This document shows, in pieces, positions 8,458-16,587 of a stretch of 38,235 nucleotides of DNA. The notes below the pieces were generated by a model. That model saw nothing but the letters and a program-made list of their open reading frames with translations. It had not been told where the DNA came from and ran no database searches. Origin of the DNA: a virus; IMG/VR virus record IMGVR_UViG_3300046777_000939, positions 1-38,235 of that record. One strand, 5' to 3'. The position numbers were made by a program, and so were the translations under genes. Position 1 is the stretch's first letter; every line of letters starts with the position of its first letter.

Positions 8458-9267
8458 TCAGCTAACAGTGCGGCCAAGCAGGTAAGCTTCGATGTCTTCG
8501 TAGCCAGGGGCAATGTCAGGCTGGACGTAGCAGGTTTCCACAACCAGGTAACCAACACGACCGGCGGCGGCGTCACCGCTGGAGATGTAGAAACCACCGG
8601 AAGTTGTGGTGGAGTTTGCAGTTTCCTTAGCAAACACGCGCATCGTGGTCGAGGCAGTAACCTGGTAGTTCACCACGGAACCAGAGACACCAGCGGCGCC
8701 ACTAGCGGTCAGGAAGGCGTTGGTGCCATAACCGGCAGTGCCGCCAGCGAAGTAGATTTCGCCAGCTTGGAGGCCGGAAACAGTGGAAGTCAGGTTGGCT
8801 TGAATCACGCCTTCACCCACGCCAGAAGCGGCAACAGGTGAACCGCCGTTGCTACGACCGAACGAAATGACGTTACCGGTAGCGGCATACACACCAGAGG
8901 CAACACGGCCATCACCCCAACCAGAGGCAACCGAAATAGCGGTGCGGTACACGTAAGCAGGCAGTGTGCTGCTGCCAGAGATCACCATGCCCGTGATGTC
9001 GGGACGAGTGTCATCCTGACGATAGGGCGAGGGAACGATCACAGCAGCGGAGTTGACGCTACCAGCACCAGAGGTGGTTGTCACTGCGACATAACCACGC
9101 TGCTGGAAATAACGGTAACCAGGCAGAGCAAGGACCGAGGTGGGGCCACCAAGGGAGCTGTCGAGAGCAGTACCGCCTTCTACAACAGAGTCAATGTTCT
9201 TGTACCAGCCGTTCAGGGGTTCTGCCCAGTTGCCTGGGAAGATTTTTTTAGCGGACAAATAGGTCAT
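8458..9267 (-). CDS. Probable capsid decoration/head protein, 269 aa
   Basis: 269 aa, rich in Gly, Ala, Ser, Thr and Val and predicted mostly beta-structured (repeated SGSSTLPAYVYRTAISV-like segments). The gene is immediately downstream of the major capsid gene and has a good Shine-Dalgarno (AAGGA, 8-nt spacing), as expected for a highly expressed head component. Proteins in this position commonly stabilise the capsid as cement or decoration proteins. I cannot name the family from sequence alone. Its C-terminus ends IEAYLLGRTVS. Confidence 0.75.
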   Translation of the reverse strand: MTYLSAKKIFPGNWAEPLNGWYKNIDSVVEGGTALDSSLGGPTSVLALPGYRYFQQRGYVAVTTTSGAGSVNSAAVIVPSPYRQDDTRPDITGMVISGSSTLPAYVYRTAISVASGWGDGRVASGVYAATGNVISFGRSNGGSPVAASGVGEGVIQANLTSTVSGLQAGEIYFAGGTAGYGTNAFLTASGAAGVSGSVVNYQVTASTTMRVFAKETANSTTTSGGFYISSGDAAAGRVGYLVVETCYVQPDIAPGYEDIEAYLLGRTVS

Positions 9268-9302
9268 TTATTTTTCCTTTTGTTAGTTGTTTACGTTATT
9301 GA

Positions 9303-10466
9303 TCAGATGTTACCGTCATCTTGCACGAAGCTGAACGCGGTGGTCACGAAGTCCTTGTTCAGGATTTCAAAACCGGCGTACAGTTGCCAAATAAGAATGA
9401 TGAAACGGCTGAAATCGTCGTTGTTGTTGATCAGAACTTGAGCGTTCGGACCACCGATACCAACGCCAATCGCTTGAGGACCAAAGAAGTAACCTTGAGC
9501 GGCTTCTTTCACGTTATAGGTAGAACCACCGTCAAAGGAAGTGCTGATGCTCTTGATCGGGAAGTTGGTGGATTCGAAGAACTTAACGCCTTCAAACTGC
9601 ACACCAGTAGGCATGACAGGTTCGCCAGCCAGGAAGTAGGCTTGACCGGCCTGGGGGCCTTGGTAGAAGCTGGCGTTGTTAGGCAGCATGGGGTTGCCCA
9701 TGTACATGCCTTGACCAGGATTACCAGCGTAACGAGCGATCTCACGGAAGTCAGGGTCACGACGCAGGTGCATCATGAAGGTGGGATCGCAAATACAACG
9801 ATACAGACCATCGGCATAGGTCGGAACGTTGCGCTTGCGCAGGTCCTTAACAACGGTCAGCAGGTCGGTACGCACCTGGAACTGCTGCAGGTCAGCGGTG
9901 TATTCAGTACCAGTGTAGGAGATACGACCGGAAGAATCCTTAACCTTGTTACCAGCGAAGTAGTAACCACCTTGAGTTGTGGAAGCAGCACCGTTGGCTT
10001 CGGCTTTGGCGAGTTCATCAATGAACACGCGGTCACGCCACCGGCGATAGTCGTCAAGCAGCGTCAGGCTGCCGATCGACTGGTGGAACATATTCAGGTT
10101 GCCGGTATCCAGCAGCATGCGCTGAGCGGTAACCAGTGTTTCGCGAGCAATCTTGAATGTGCTGGGCTGAGTCGGGTCGCCCGGATCCGCAGGACCAGTG
10201 TACTCCTTAAGCACCACCAGAACTTTCTCTTTGGTGATGTTACGGCTGTTAGCGGTACCGATCGTTTGGTCAGCAATACGCTCACGGCTGTCCTTAGTAC
10301 CAGGGGTACCCCAGAACTTGTACCGGTCTAACTGAACGGTTTGACCAGGCTGACGTGTGAAGTCGTGGACAACCACGGGCTCCACAGCCATCTCAGCGAT
10401 GTACGCAGGGTGGGGACGATAAAGTTCCGCACCTAAAATCTTTGGAAAGTCGTTATCAATAAACAC
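9303..10466 (-). CDS. Major capsid protein (HK97 fold, N4 gp56-like)
   Basis: 387 aa with a GTG start preceded by GGAGGA at 9-nt spacing. The overall pattern resembles the N4 gp56 major capsid family: an N-terminal region without signal (KILGAELYRPHPAYIAEMAV), a central segment with YADGLYRCICDPTFMMHLRRD, and a C-terminal segment EGVKFFESTNFP leading into a beta-rich end that closes with ILNKDFVTTAFSFVQDDGNI. HK97-fold capsid proteins build the icosahedral head. Its place after portal, scaffold candidate and a small membrane-like gene, and before a decoration-like gene, fits. A 336-codon open frame on the opposite strand is a mirror of its codon bias. Confidence 0.85.
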   Translation of the reverse strand: MFIDNDFPKILGAELYRPHPAYIAEMAVEPVVVHDFTRQPGQTVQLDRYKFWGTPGTKDSRERIADQTIGTANSRNITKEKVLVVLKEYTGPADPGDPTQPSTFKIARETLVTAQRMLLDTGNLNMFHQSIGSLTLLDDYRRWRDRVFIDELAKAEANGAASTTQGGYYFAGNKVKDSSGRISYTGTEYTADLQQFQVRTDLLTVVKDLRKRNVPTYADGLYRCICDPTFMMHLRRDPDFREIARYAGNPGQGMYMGNPMLPNNASFYQGPQAGQAYFLAGEPVMPTGVQFEGVKFFESTNFPIKSISTSFDGGSTYNVKEAAQGYFFGPQAIGVGIGGPNAQVLINNNDDFSRFIILIWQLYAGFEILNKDFVTTAFSFVQDDGNI

Positions 10467-10571
10467 TTTGTTTTATCCTCCAGTGTCGCAGGAAGTGTGT
10501 TGTCAGGTGAAAGATTCAGACATGATTATGTCTTATCTAACACAAATTTTAGCAGCCCGTAATTTATTTAA

Positions 10572-11189
10572 TTACATGTACTGCATCGTTGGCGCTTTGT
10601 ATCGTGCGCCAGGGGAATTACTGGATCCATAGGACTCAGGATCAACTGGCCCACCTTGCTGGAAGCCAGGAATTCCAACAAGATCACCGGCATTGGCAAT
10701 ACCGCCACCAACAAGGCCGCCAAGTCCTCCTGCCATGGTTAAACCAATAGGAATTCCGGCCGTATTCACAAGTGCTTGAGATCCTCGAAGCGTAGTTTTG
10801 AATTGATCTCTCACTTTGGAGGGATCAGCGCCTGCCGCAGCTGCTCCTCGAAGCATGTCACGAATAGCCTCCGAATTTTTAATTTCATTGGCAGACATCT
10901 TTGCTTTACGGGCTTGCGATCCAGGGTTTTCCATTACAACAGCACCAAGATTACGCATTGTTGTTGTAGCACGATTACGTAAACCAGGAATCTGTGTGCC
11001 AAGTAAGGCACCGGCTGCGCCAGCTCCCAGGGCTTCCATTCCCAAGCGGCCAGGGGCCTCTTCTTGAGCTTGTCCAGTAACAACGTTACCTAACGTAGCA
11101 AGGCCAGCGGCACCGAGGCCGCCAGCCACTGCAGACATTCCTGGATTTCCGCTAATTACTTTTGCATACTTACCAGCTAGATTAAGCAT
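10572..11189 (-). CDS. Gly/Ala-rich, membrane-like protein between scaffold and capsid genes
   Basis: 205 aa with three apolar Gly/Ala-rich stretches (about 17-39, 49-69 and 145-172) containing GxxxG-type packing motifs, a basic middle (ARKAKMSANEIKN) and a polar C-terminal tail (ARYKAPTMQYM). It starts 1 nt after the scaffold-candidate stop. It could be an internal head protein that inserts in membranes during DNA entry, or a holin-like protein. Composition alone does not decide. Confidence 0.7.
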   Translation of the reverse strand: MLNLAGKYAKVISGNPGMSAVAGGLGAAGLATLGNVVTGQAQEEAPGRLGMEALGAGAAGALLGTQIPGLRNRATTTMRNLGAVVMENPGSQARKAKMSANEIKNSEAIRDMLRGAAAAGADPSKVRDQFKTTLRGSQALVNTAGIPIGLTMAGGLGGLVGGGIANAGDLVGIPGFQQGGPVDPESYGSSNSPGARYKAPTMQYM

Positions 11190-11190
11190 T

Positions 11191-12177
11191 TCATTCCATC
11201 ACAAACAATTTATTTGCAACAGTTTGAGGCTGAGCTTGGTTCAGGACGCGCCAAGCGTTCTGGGGATCGCGATTCATCATCTCGCCAAAAGTGCCCCAGA
11301 AATTCTCAGGTGCTTGCGGAGCAGCAGCTGTTGGGGGAGCAGGGAAGTTACCAGCTTGGAACTGACCAATCGACTGAGTCGGATAACCGCGTGTCTCAAG
11401 TTCCTGTTCGTTTTCGTACACAGGGTACGGACCTTCAGGACCAAAGAACTTAAGCGTGTAATCGCTCAGGACATCGGGATTGGTAAGGATCTCGTTGTAG
11501 GCAAGATTCTCTTGATGCTCGTTAATGGCGAAATCAGCGTAACCCTTGATGGTATCAGCGGCGCGGTTTCCCCACGCGACGGCGCTGTCCAGCATTTGCT
11601 CCAGGTTTAGAGCGTAGTTGTTCAGCACTGCCGGAGCTTCGATCCCGAACGCGTCCATCACGTACCGACTGTCCTGGCTCATTCCCAGGAGGTCCGCCAT
11701 TTGAATTGCCGCCTCCTGCAAAGATTGATTGGAGGAGGTTGGGGAATAGCTGGGCGAGTATGCCTGGTTGGGAGACCAAGTCTGCGGAGCCGATTGTTGC
11801 GTAGCTTGGCTGCTGTACTGTCCGTAATTGGCCGGGGTATACGCCGTCGTCGGCTGCGAGGGTTGACCCTGGAACGGGGATTGGACTGGTGCGCTCAGCA
11901 GATTCACCACCTTGTTGAACGCCGATTCCCAGGGATTCCCCGCCGAGTCCGCCGCCGGTTGGGATTGGGGGGCGTACTGAGTAGGGCTGGATTGGTAGCT
12001 GGGGGCTGCCTGAGGTACCGCTTGGGGGTAACTGGTACCCACCTGATACGCCACCGGAGCCGGAGCCTGGTAGCTGGCCGGAGCTGCTTGCGGTGCTGCC
12101 ACCACGTAGCTGCTCGGCGCGACGGCCACTGGTGCTTGGCTCGTCTGTGGGATCGATTGGACGGTAGCGTCCTGCAT
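11191..12177 (-). CDS. Candidate scaffolding protein, P/Q/A-rich N-terminus, overlaps portal gene
   Basis: 328 aa. Residues 1-150 are low-complexity Pro/Gln/Ala/Ser/Tyr (repeated PQAAPSYQ-like units). Residues about 150-260 are ordered and helical (AAIQMADLLGMSQDSRYVMDAFGIE, LNLEQMLDSAVAWGNRAADTI), and the C-terminus returns to low complexity before NAWRVLNQAQPQTVANKLFVME. A flexible N-terminus, helical core and position between portal and capsid genes are typical of scaffold proteins. The start is fixed by AAGGAG seven nt upstream of the ATG. Its first 207 codons lie inside the portal gene in the +1 frame, a 623-nt overlap. Confidence 0.75.
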   Translation of the reverse strand: MQDATVQSIPQTSQAPVAVAPSSYVVAAPQAAPASYQAPAPVAYQVGTSYPQAVPQAAPSYQSSPTQYAPQSQPAADSAGNPWESAFNKVVNLLSAPVQSPFQGQPSQPTTAYTPANYGQYSSQATQQSAPQTWSPNQAYSPSYSPTSSNQSLQEAAIQMADLLGMSQDSRYVMDAFGIEAPAVLNNYALNLEQMLDSAVAWGNRAADTIKGYADFAINEHQENLAYNEILTNPDVLSDYTLKFFGPEGPYPVYENEQELETRGYPTQSIGQFQAGNFPAPPTAAAPQAPENFWGTFGEMMNRDPQNAWRVLNQAQPQTVANKLFVME

Positions 12178-13927
12178 AACTCATCTCCTTTTGTAAAGCT
12201 TCTAAAGTGCGATATAGATAGGGTGTTAAATCTAATCGCGGGTCCGCAGCCATCGGTAAATCCGGTGATTGCGGATGGGGAGTTTGCATCATTCCCCCCA
12301 CAAGGCGAGCAAATTGAGAGTATGCACCCTGCAATTCATTCACCATTCTGAACGGAAACCCAGATAACATCTCGGCCCGTTCCTCATCCGTCTTGGACGG
12401 GAAGAGGTATTTCAGTGCCTCAATGCTATCAACACCTAACTCCTGTAAGTTGCGTACCACGATGGAGTTGTTCAGGATGTCTTGAGTGGAATCCTCATAA
12501 ACAGGTCCAAGCCAACGCCACTGCATGGTCACATCGCCATCTGGAATCAAACCAGAAACACCGGGCGGAATCTGCTGCGTTTGGAGGCAAGCCATCATCA
12601 ACTGCTTGACCTGATCATCAAATGCACCCATGGCATCGTTATAAGCTGCCAAGTCTTCCGCACTAGATTCTTCTGGGAGATCCAGGGGTTTTTCTAATCC
12701 TGCAGCAGCGGCAAGCGTTTCTTTGAACAGACGTTCTTCTTGGTAGATAATTAGCTCAAAACAACGGCAGATACCGTAAGTGTAAATGGCAATTGCCTTT
12801 TTCTTGGACGTGGCAGAAACACGACCAAACAATGACTTGTACTCAGTAGCAGTCACGCCTGCAGAAATTGACAGTTCGTCAACGCCGCCCAGGGCGGTGC
12901 GAATTTCTTCTCGGTACTGACGTGCAAAAGAATTCTGGTCGCCAGTGATGGCATCGGGAACAATGTAACCAACACGGTCGTTTGGTTCCAGGTTTGCAAT
13001 GACGCGTGGAACTCGGATCTGTCCGTCAACACCACGGTGAATAGGATCAGCCTTGAATCGGGATTGACTCAGTCCACTGGGGCCACTAAACCCAGAGTTG
13101 GCTGCGATAGAAGGACGCTGAACAACGTTTTCACCACCGGCCTCCATCAGGTCAGTCTTGGGCCTGGAGGAAAGAAGCGTAGGGTTACCAAAGAACTGTA
13201 CGTTCTTGCGCATGGTGCGAACCATTTCGTCATGCGTGCAGATGTGGTTGGCTAACGCTTCAAATTCACCGACACCTTCAGTGGAAAAACCCTTGACGTT
13301 ATGGAAAATTTCTACGCAAGGAATAAAGCCCAGCGTATTTGTGAACGTTTTTGTTCTACCGAAATTTGCTTGGTAGTTGCTATCAAACGACAGCTCGCCT
13401 TCCGAGTGCGTTTCTTCAATCGTTTTGCGTTTGATTGAAAGGCGGATGTAACGCTTTGCGCCGCCCTGTCCCATGGTGGCCGGACCACTTAAACTCGCGG
13501 AATCAATGTCCTGCTGGTAACCAAACCCGTTCTTGACTTTGTAGCTGTAGATGATTACAACTTCATCAAGCTCGCCATCAATGTTGTAATAGCTACGATA
13601 TTCGTGCTTGCGAAAGTAGTAAAGACGATAGTTGTTCTGAGTTGGACGGATGTAAAAAAGACCTTGCCCATCACAAAGTGAATAATCCCAGATTGAATCG
13701 AAGCGGATGTCGAGAGAGTTGTATTTGATTACACGGTCAATAAAGTCTTTGCGCTGATTGCCAAAGTTATCCTGCACAGGAAAAAACTCAACACCCTGGC
13801 GGATGCCGAATAATTTCATCTGCGCCAGGTGTGAAGCTACGACGCCAGTGTCAATCATTGACCCGCCGTCTTTTTCAAGATACGAGTCAATAATTTCCTT
13901 GAGTCTAGACTTAGCGTCGACAGCCAT
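11555..13927 (-). CDS. Portal protein with long Gly/Ser/Pro-rich tail overprinted by the next gene
   Basis: 790 aa. Residues 1 to about 580 look like a large portal protein: an N-terminal helical region, a core with KRYIRLSIKRKT and FIPCVEIFHN, the stretch SFARQYREEIRTALGGVDELS typical of portal wing and stem regions, and a helical end (YLYRTLEALQKEMSYAG). The portal forms the dodecameric ring through which DNA is packed and ejected. About 765 residues is usual for N4 portals, so the size is plausible. The last ~207 residues (Gly/Ser/Pro/Gln-rich) come from the same DNA as the scaffold candidate. AAGGA lies 9 nt upstream of the ATG, which overlaps the preceding small gene's stop (TAATG). Confidence 0.85.
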   Translation of the reverse strand: MAVDAKSRLKEIIDSYLEKDGGSMIDTGVVASHLAQMKLFGIRQGVEFFPVQDNFGNQRKDFIDRVIKYNSLDIRFDSIWDYSLCDGQGLFYIRPTQNNYRLYYFRKHEYRSYYNIDGELDEVVIIYSYKVKNGFGYQQDIDSASLSGPATMGQGGAKRYIRLSIKRKTIEETHSEGELSFDSNYQANFGRTKTFTNTLGFIPCVEIFHNVKGFSTEGVGEFEALANHICTHDEMVRTMRKNVQFFGNPTLLSSRPKTDLMEAGGENVVQRPSIAANSGFSGPSGLSQSRFKADPIHRGVDGQIRVPRVIANLEPNDRVGYIVPDAITGDQNSFARQYREEIRTALGGVDELSISAGVTATEYKSLFGRVSATSKKKAIAIYTYGICRCFELIIYQEERLFKETLAAAAGLEKPLDLPEESSAEDLAAYNDAMGAFDDQVKQLMMACLQTQQIPPGVSGLIPDGDVTMQWRWLGPVYEDSTQDILNNSIVVRNLQELGVDSIEALKYLFPSKTDEERAEMLSGFPFRMVNELQGAYSQFARLVGGMMQTPHPQSPDLPMAADPRLDLTPYLYRTLEALQKEMSYAGRYRPIDPTDEPSTSGRRAEQLRGGSTASSSGQLPGSGSGGVSGGYQLPPSGTSGSPQLPIQPYSVRPPIPTGGGLGGESLGIGVQQGGESAERTSPIPVPGSTLAADDGVYPGQLRTVQQPSYATIGSADLVSQPGILAQLFPNLLQSIFAGGGNSNGGPPGNEPGQSVRDGRVRDRSSGSAEQLRSKPGANAGQRRRVGKPRR
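12185..12190 (-). promoter_or_regulatory. Shine-Dalgarno site fixing the scaffold-candidate start inside the portal gene
   Basis: AAGGAG on the minus strand, 7 nt before the ATG at 12177. It lies inside the portal reading frame, so it supports genuine internal initiation of the overlapping gene. Confidence 0.75.
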
Positions 13928-14073
13928 TAACTATTTTCCTTTTTCTTTGACTCAATCTTAGCAGCTTTTGCCTGCTTCTTAAGGTCTAACCATTTGCCAA
14001 AATACACCAGTTCGGCAGAGGAATAAAGCTCTGGATGATGTAGCGCTTGCTTTACAAGTTTTTTAGTTTTCAT
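13927..14073 (-). CDS. Small basic protein, 48 aa, coupled to portal
   Basis: A 48-aa frame: MKTKKLVKQALHHPELYSSA at the start, then a Lys-rich helix ending KKKENS. The ATG has AAGGA upstream at 6-7 nt spacing. The stop codon overlaps the portal ATG by one base (TAATG), so translation of the two is probably coupled. The HHPELYSSAELVYFGKWL pattern, a basic helix plus an aromatic patch, appears in small proteins next to phage portal genes, but I cannot assign a function. Confidence 0.75.
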   Translation of the reverse strand: MKTKKLVKQALHHPELYSSAELVYFGKWLDLKKQAKAAKIESKKKENS

Positions 14074-14082
14074 AGCGTTTCC

Positions 14083-14301
14083 TTACGAAACAAATTTGGA
14101 TTGGAACCCGGCTGGCAACTGCTCAGCGTCAGCCACTCCCTGAAGATTGCCAACGGCACCGGGTAAATTGCTGGAACCAAACGCCGAAGGGAATTTTTTA
14201 AATTTTGCGCCGGGAGGGGTGTCGAAACTTGGGTTAACAGCAAGTAGGCCACCTTGGTTACCTGGGGCTCCAGGGACGTTAGATTCTCCACTAAGATTCA
14301 T
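14083..14301 (-). CDS. Small hypothetical protein, 72 aa
   Basis: 72 aa, rich in Gly, Pro, Asn and Phe (MNLSGESNVPGAPGNQGG...), probably unstructured. An overlapping 73-codon frame (14070-14291) is also open. I prefer this frame because its stop sits just ahead of the ribosome site of the 48-aa gene and its composition matches neighbouring virion proteins. No function can be suggested beyond a minor virion or assembly role. Confidence 0.6.
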   Translation of the reverse strand: MNLSGESNVPGAPGNQGGLLAVNPSFDTPPGAKFKKFPSAFGSSNLPGAVGNLQGVADAEQLPAGFQSKFVS

Positions 14302-14325
14302 GTGACTATCCGGTTTTCCCTTATT

Positions 14326-14508
14326 CTAGTCCTCTAAAACTTCGTAACCAGACGCGTCATTTACCTTGGAAATTACGATACCTTCGCCGCGTACATCCCA
14401 ATTTAAAACATCGCCTTCTAGCCAACCCAACTCTTCGATTACTTCGTCGGGCAAAATAATGTATTGATCTCCGTTTTCGTCCTCTTGTACTTCAAGAATG
14501 TAACTCAT
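14326..14508 (-). CDS. AbrB/SpoVT-like small DNA-binding-type protein
   Basis: 60 aa: YILEVQEDENGDQYIILPDEV, then IEELGWLEGDVLNWDVRGEG, then a final strand IVISKV. This matches the swapped-hairpin AbrB/MazE pattern (ILP, L-G-W-x-x-GD, K at the last strand), although the acidic composition is unlike classical DNA binders. Very similar short proteins are, from memory, common in cyanophages. It overlaps the upstream gene by 4 nt (ATGA). A regulatory role is possible. No toxin partner is visible. Confidence 0.7.
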   Translation of the reverse strand: MSYILEVQEDENGDQYIILPDEVIEELGWLEGDVLNWDVRGEGIVISKVNDASGYEVLED

Positions 14509-14777
14509 TTGGTCAAAAGCTTTTCCATCAGTTTATCAAGCTTATTATTGATCTCGCGGAAATTACTGTGCATTTCTTGAATTTCCCTTAAGAAGTCCAC
14601 CTTAAGCACGTAGTCCAGTGGCATGCGGTTGACCTGGTCTTCCAAGAGATCCACCCTTCGGCTTTGTGAATTAAGTCTTTCACCCAGGCGGCTCATAAGC
14701 TTACTCATTGCCCAGGAGCCACCTGTCGCAGCTGAGATCACTGCCGTAAGAGCAATAGCTAAATATTCTGGTCCCAC
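14505..14777 (-). CDS. Membrane-anchored coiled-coil protein, 90 aa (holin/spanin-like architecture)
   Basis: 90 aa. Residues about 4-24 form one transmembrane helix (YLAIALTAVISAATGGSWAM), followed by a basic turn and a long heptad-rich coiled coil (LGERLNSQSRRVDLLEDQV..., FREINNKLDKLMEKLL). Small proteins of this build include XhlA-like haemolysin/holin accessory proteins and i-spanins, so a lysis role is possible. It lies directly after the large terminase in transcription order, where lysis cassettes sometimes occur. Only the architecture is certain. Confidence 0.7.
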   Translation of the reverse strand: MGPEYLAIALTAVISAATGGSWAMSKLMSRLGERLNSQSRRVDLLEDQVNRMPLDYVLKVDFLREIQEMHSNFREINNKLDKLMEKLLTK

Positions 14778-14806
14778 GAATCCAAGGTTTTTTAATATTC
14801 TAAGAG

Positions 14807-16336
14807 TCAGTAATCAAGGTGAAGCTGTCCTTTTCTTGCTAATCCAGTAACAAGCCAGACGAGAGCGTCGACACAATCGTCGTGACTACTTACGCCAAAG
14901 TTGGTAAGCTCTTCAAACATATTGGTGAAGTTACGAAAACGGTTGAAGATTATCTTGCGGTCCTCAAACATTCCCATAATGCCACGGAAGCGAGCCAACT
15001 TATCTGCCCTGAAACCTTTAACGGGATGCCAAATTAAATTGTAGAGACCTTCATTGTTTAAACAAACACGTTTGAAGTCCGCCTCCAGGGATGCCTGGTA
15101 CTGTACGGCCTCACTCCAAATGTCGCACGTTGAATAGCTGGGGTAATACAAACCGCTTTGTTCGTCTTTGGCAATCACTGACCAATCATTCAACAACTCC
15201 TTGAGGGCATCAAGTTTTTCAAGGTTACCCATGACGCGAATCCGCCTGTAATCAATGATATGAATGCGGTCGCCAATGCGACCACCAAGAATCATAACCG
15301 TGTAATCGTTTTTCTCTTTAGTGCCAGCGGAGAGGTCAACCCCAACCCCAAGAGCGTCAAACTCCGTTGCAATTTCCGCTTTTACAATCAACTCCGGAGC
15401 CAACGAAAGTTCGTTCTGCCGGATGACTTGATTCATGTACTGGAACGAGAAAGCAATTGGTGCCTGCCGTTTTTTCTCCTTCAGGTAATCCAATGACCAC
15501 ATGTCTGGCCAATACGATTCCTCTTCACCAGTGATGGGATTGTTTTGAATTGCTGAAAGGATAATCTGTTGCCAGTTGTTTTGTTCGTTGAATGTTGTGG
15601 AGTGAATGTCATCGTGTCTGAAGCGGGTACCAAGGCAGATCGCTCGTGCACCTTCAAACATAGTGGGTGCAATCACAGCATTCCAGTTGTCCTGCATCTG
15701 TTTCCTGATGTCAGGGTTGGCAATATCTGCAGCTGACTTGATTGCGTCATCAATCATGACCAAGTGCGAACGCTTGGAAGTCACCGAACCCTTGAGGCCT
15801 GCTGCGCAAAGCGTAAACTGTTCGTCACCTGTTACGTCAATGCCAGCAAACTTGTGATCAATTGACCAGTACTCATTACTGGTGGCGTTCTTTAGAAGGC
15901 GAACTTTAGGGAAAACCTCTTGGTATCGCTTGCTTTCAATGATGCGTTTGATGGTGGAAGATTTGGAACGAGCGATGTCAACGGTGTAGGACAGATAAAG
16001 AATCTGCAGTGGCAACCCTGCGTGGGTATGGATGCCAATGGCCCACGCCGTAAGCAGACCCAACACTGTGGACTTAGCGGAGCCCCTGGGTGCCAGGAGA
16101 TCCACATTGGGCCCAGCGATCTTAATTAGGCAACTGCTGTCCTCCTCTGTGACAAAGTGTCGATGCCAGTTGAGGTGATGAGCAGCCGGTGGTTTATCTG
16201 CTACGTATTCACAGAAGAAGCCAAAATCTTCCTGGGCTTTCTTCAGTGTTTCTGCGTTACGTGGCTTGCGTATTTGCTGTCTGCGTGCGGCGGCTTGAGC
16301 ATTGCGGCGGTAAGCAAGATGCGTATAGCTTGGCAC
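14807..16336 (-). CDS. terL: Terminase large subunit (packaging ATPase/nuclease)
   Basis: 509 aa, GTG start (no in-frame ATG or GTG upstream before a stop). The N-terminal ATPase shows a variant Walker A (LAPRGSAKST, 81-90), a Walker B with adjacent acid (HLVMIDDA, 191-198) and a coupling motif region (CLGTRFRHDD, 234-243). The C-terminal RNase H-like nuclease shows the first acid in GVDLSAG (D334) and the last cluster HDDCVDAL (D486, D487, D490). The enzyme cuts concatemeric DNA and pumps it through the portal. The length is typical. It follows a 54-aa gene and the small-terminase candidate and precedes the portal genes. Confidence 0.95.
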   Translation of the reverse strand: MPSYTHLAYRRNAQAAARRQQIRKPRNAETLKKAQEDFGFFCEYVADKPPAAHHLNWHRHFVTEEDSSCLIKIAGPNVDLLAPRGSAKSTVLGLLTAWAIGIHTHAGLPLQILYLSYTVDIARSKSSTIKRIIESKRYQEVFPKVRLLKNATSNEYWSIDHKFAGIDVTGDEQFTLCAAGLKGSVTSKRSHLVMIDDAIKSAADIANPDIRKQMQDNWNAVIAPTMFEGARAICLGTRFRHDDIHSTTFNEQNNWQQIILSAIQNNPITGEEESYWPDMWSLDYLKEKKRQAPIAFSFQYMNQVIRQNELSLAPELIVKAEIATEFDALGVGVDLSAGTKEKNDYTVMILGGRIGDRIHIIDYRRIRVMGNLEKLDALKELLNDWSVIAKDEQSGLYYPSYSTCDIWSEAVQYQASLEADFKRVCLNNEGLYNLIWHPVKGFRADKLARFRGIMGMFEDRKIIFNRFRNFTNMFEELTNFGVSSHDDCVDALVWLVTGLARKGQLHLDY

Positions 16337-16368
16337 AGCAGTAATTCAGAGTATTACTGAATACTACC

Positions 16369-16533
16369 TTACTTTTTGTCTTCTTGTTTTTTGGCTTTTT
16401 GCTTTTGATACTTACGTGCTTTTTCTAAAGCAGCCTTACGCTTTTCCTTGTCCGACATCTCAGTGCCGTCTTCTTTCTTCGCATCTTTTTTCTTAAGGTG
16501 CGCAAGAAACTGCGGAGGAACTTTACCAGCCAT
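16369..16533 (-). CDS. Small Lys-rich protein, 54 aa, upstream of terL
   Basis: A 54-aa frame MAGKVPPQFLAHLKKKDAKK... ending KKQEDKK. About 40% of residues are Lys or Arg, and it is predicted as a single charged helix. VPPQFLAHLKKK is a pattern I remember from short proteins near terminase genes in cyanophages. That is memory, not a search. It may bind DNA or the terminase. It lies between the terS candidate and terL. Confidence 0.75.
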   Translation of the reverse strand: MAGKVPPQFLAHLKKKDAKKEDGTEMSDKEKRKAALEKARKYQKQKAKKQEDKK

Positions 16534-16587
16534 TTAAATCAGTTATCTGTTAACAATGTTGTATTGCACCTCAATATTTTAAGGCAG

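Noticed and set aside
9321-10331. Plus-strand 336-codon frame opposite the major capsid gene
   Set aside because: It is the complement of a highly biased capsid gene, has no ribosome site and its protein shows no domain. The capsid reading is clear.
11701-12351. Plus-strand 216-codon Arg-rich frame
   Set aside because: Antisense to the portal/scaffold overlap, where GC-rich low-complexity sequence removes stops; the protein is Arg/Leu/Gly-biased with no recognisable domain.
14070-14291. 73-codon frame overlapping the 72-aa gene
   Set aside because: Only one of the two frames is likely. The 14083-14301 frame leaves the downstream ribosome site free and has composition like its neighbours.
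14326-14508. Antitoxin of a toxin-antitoxin pair
   Set aside because: The AbrB-like protein has no adjacent toxin gene; the neighbours are a membrane/coiled-coil protein and a 72-aa protein.
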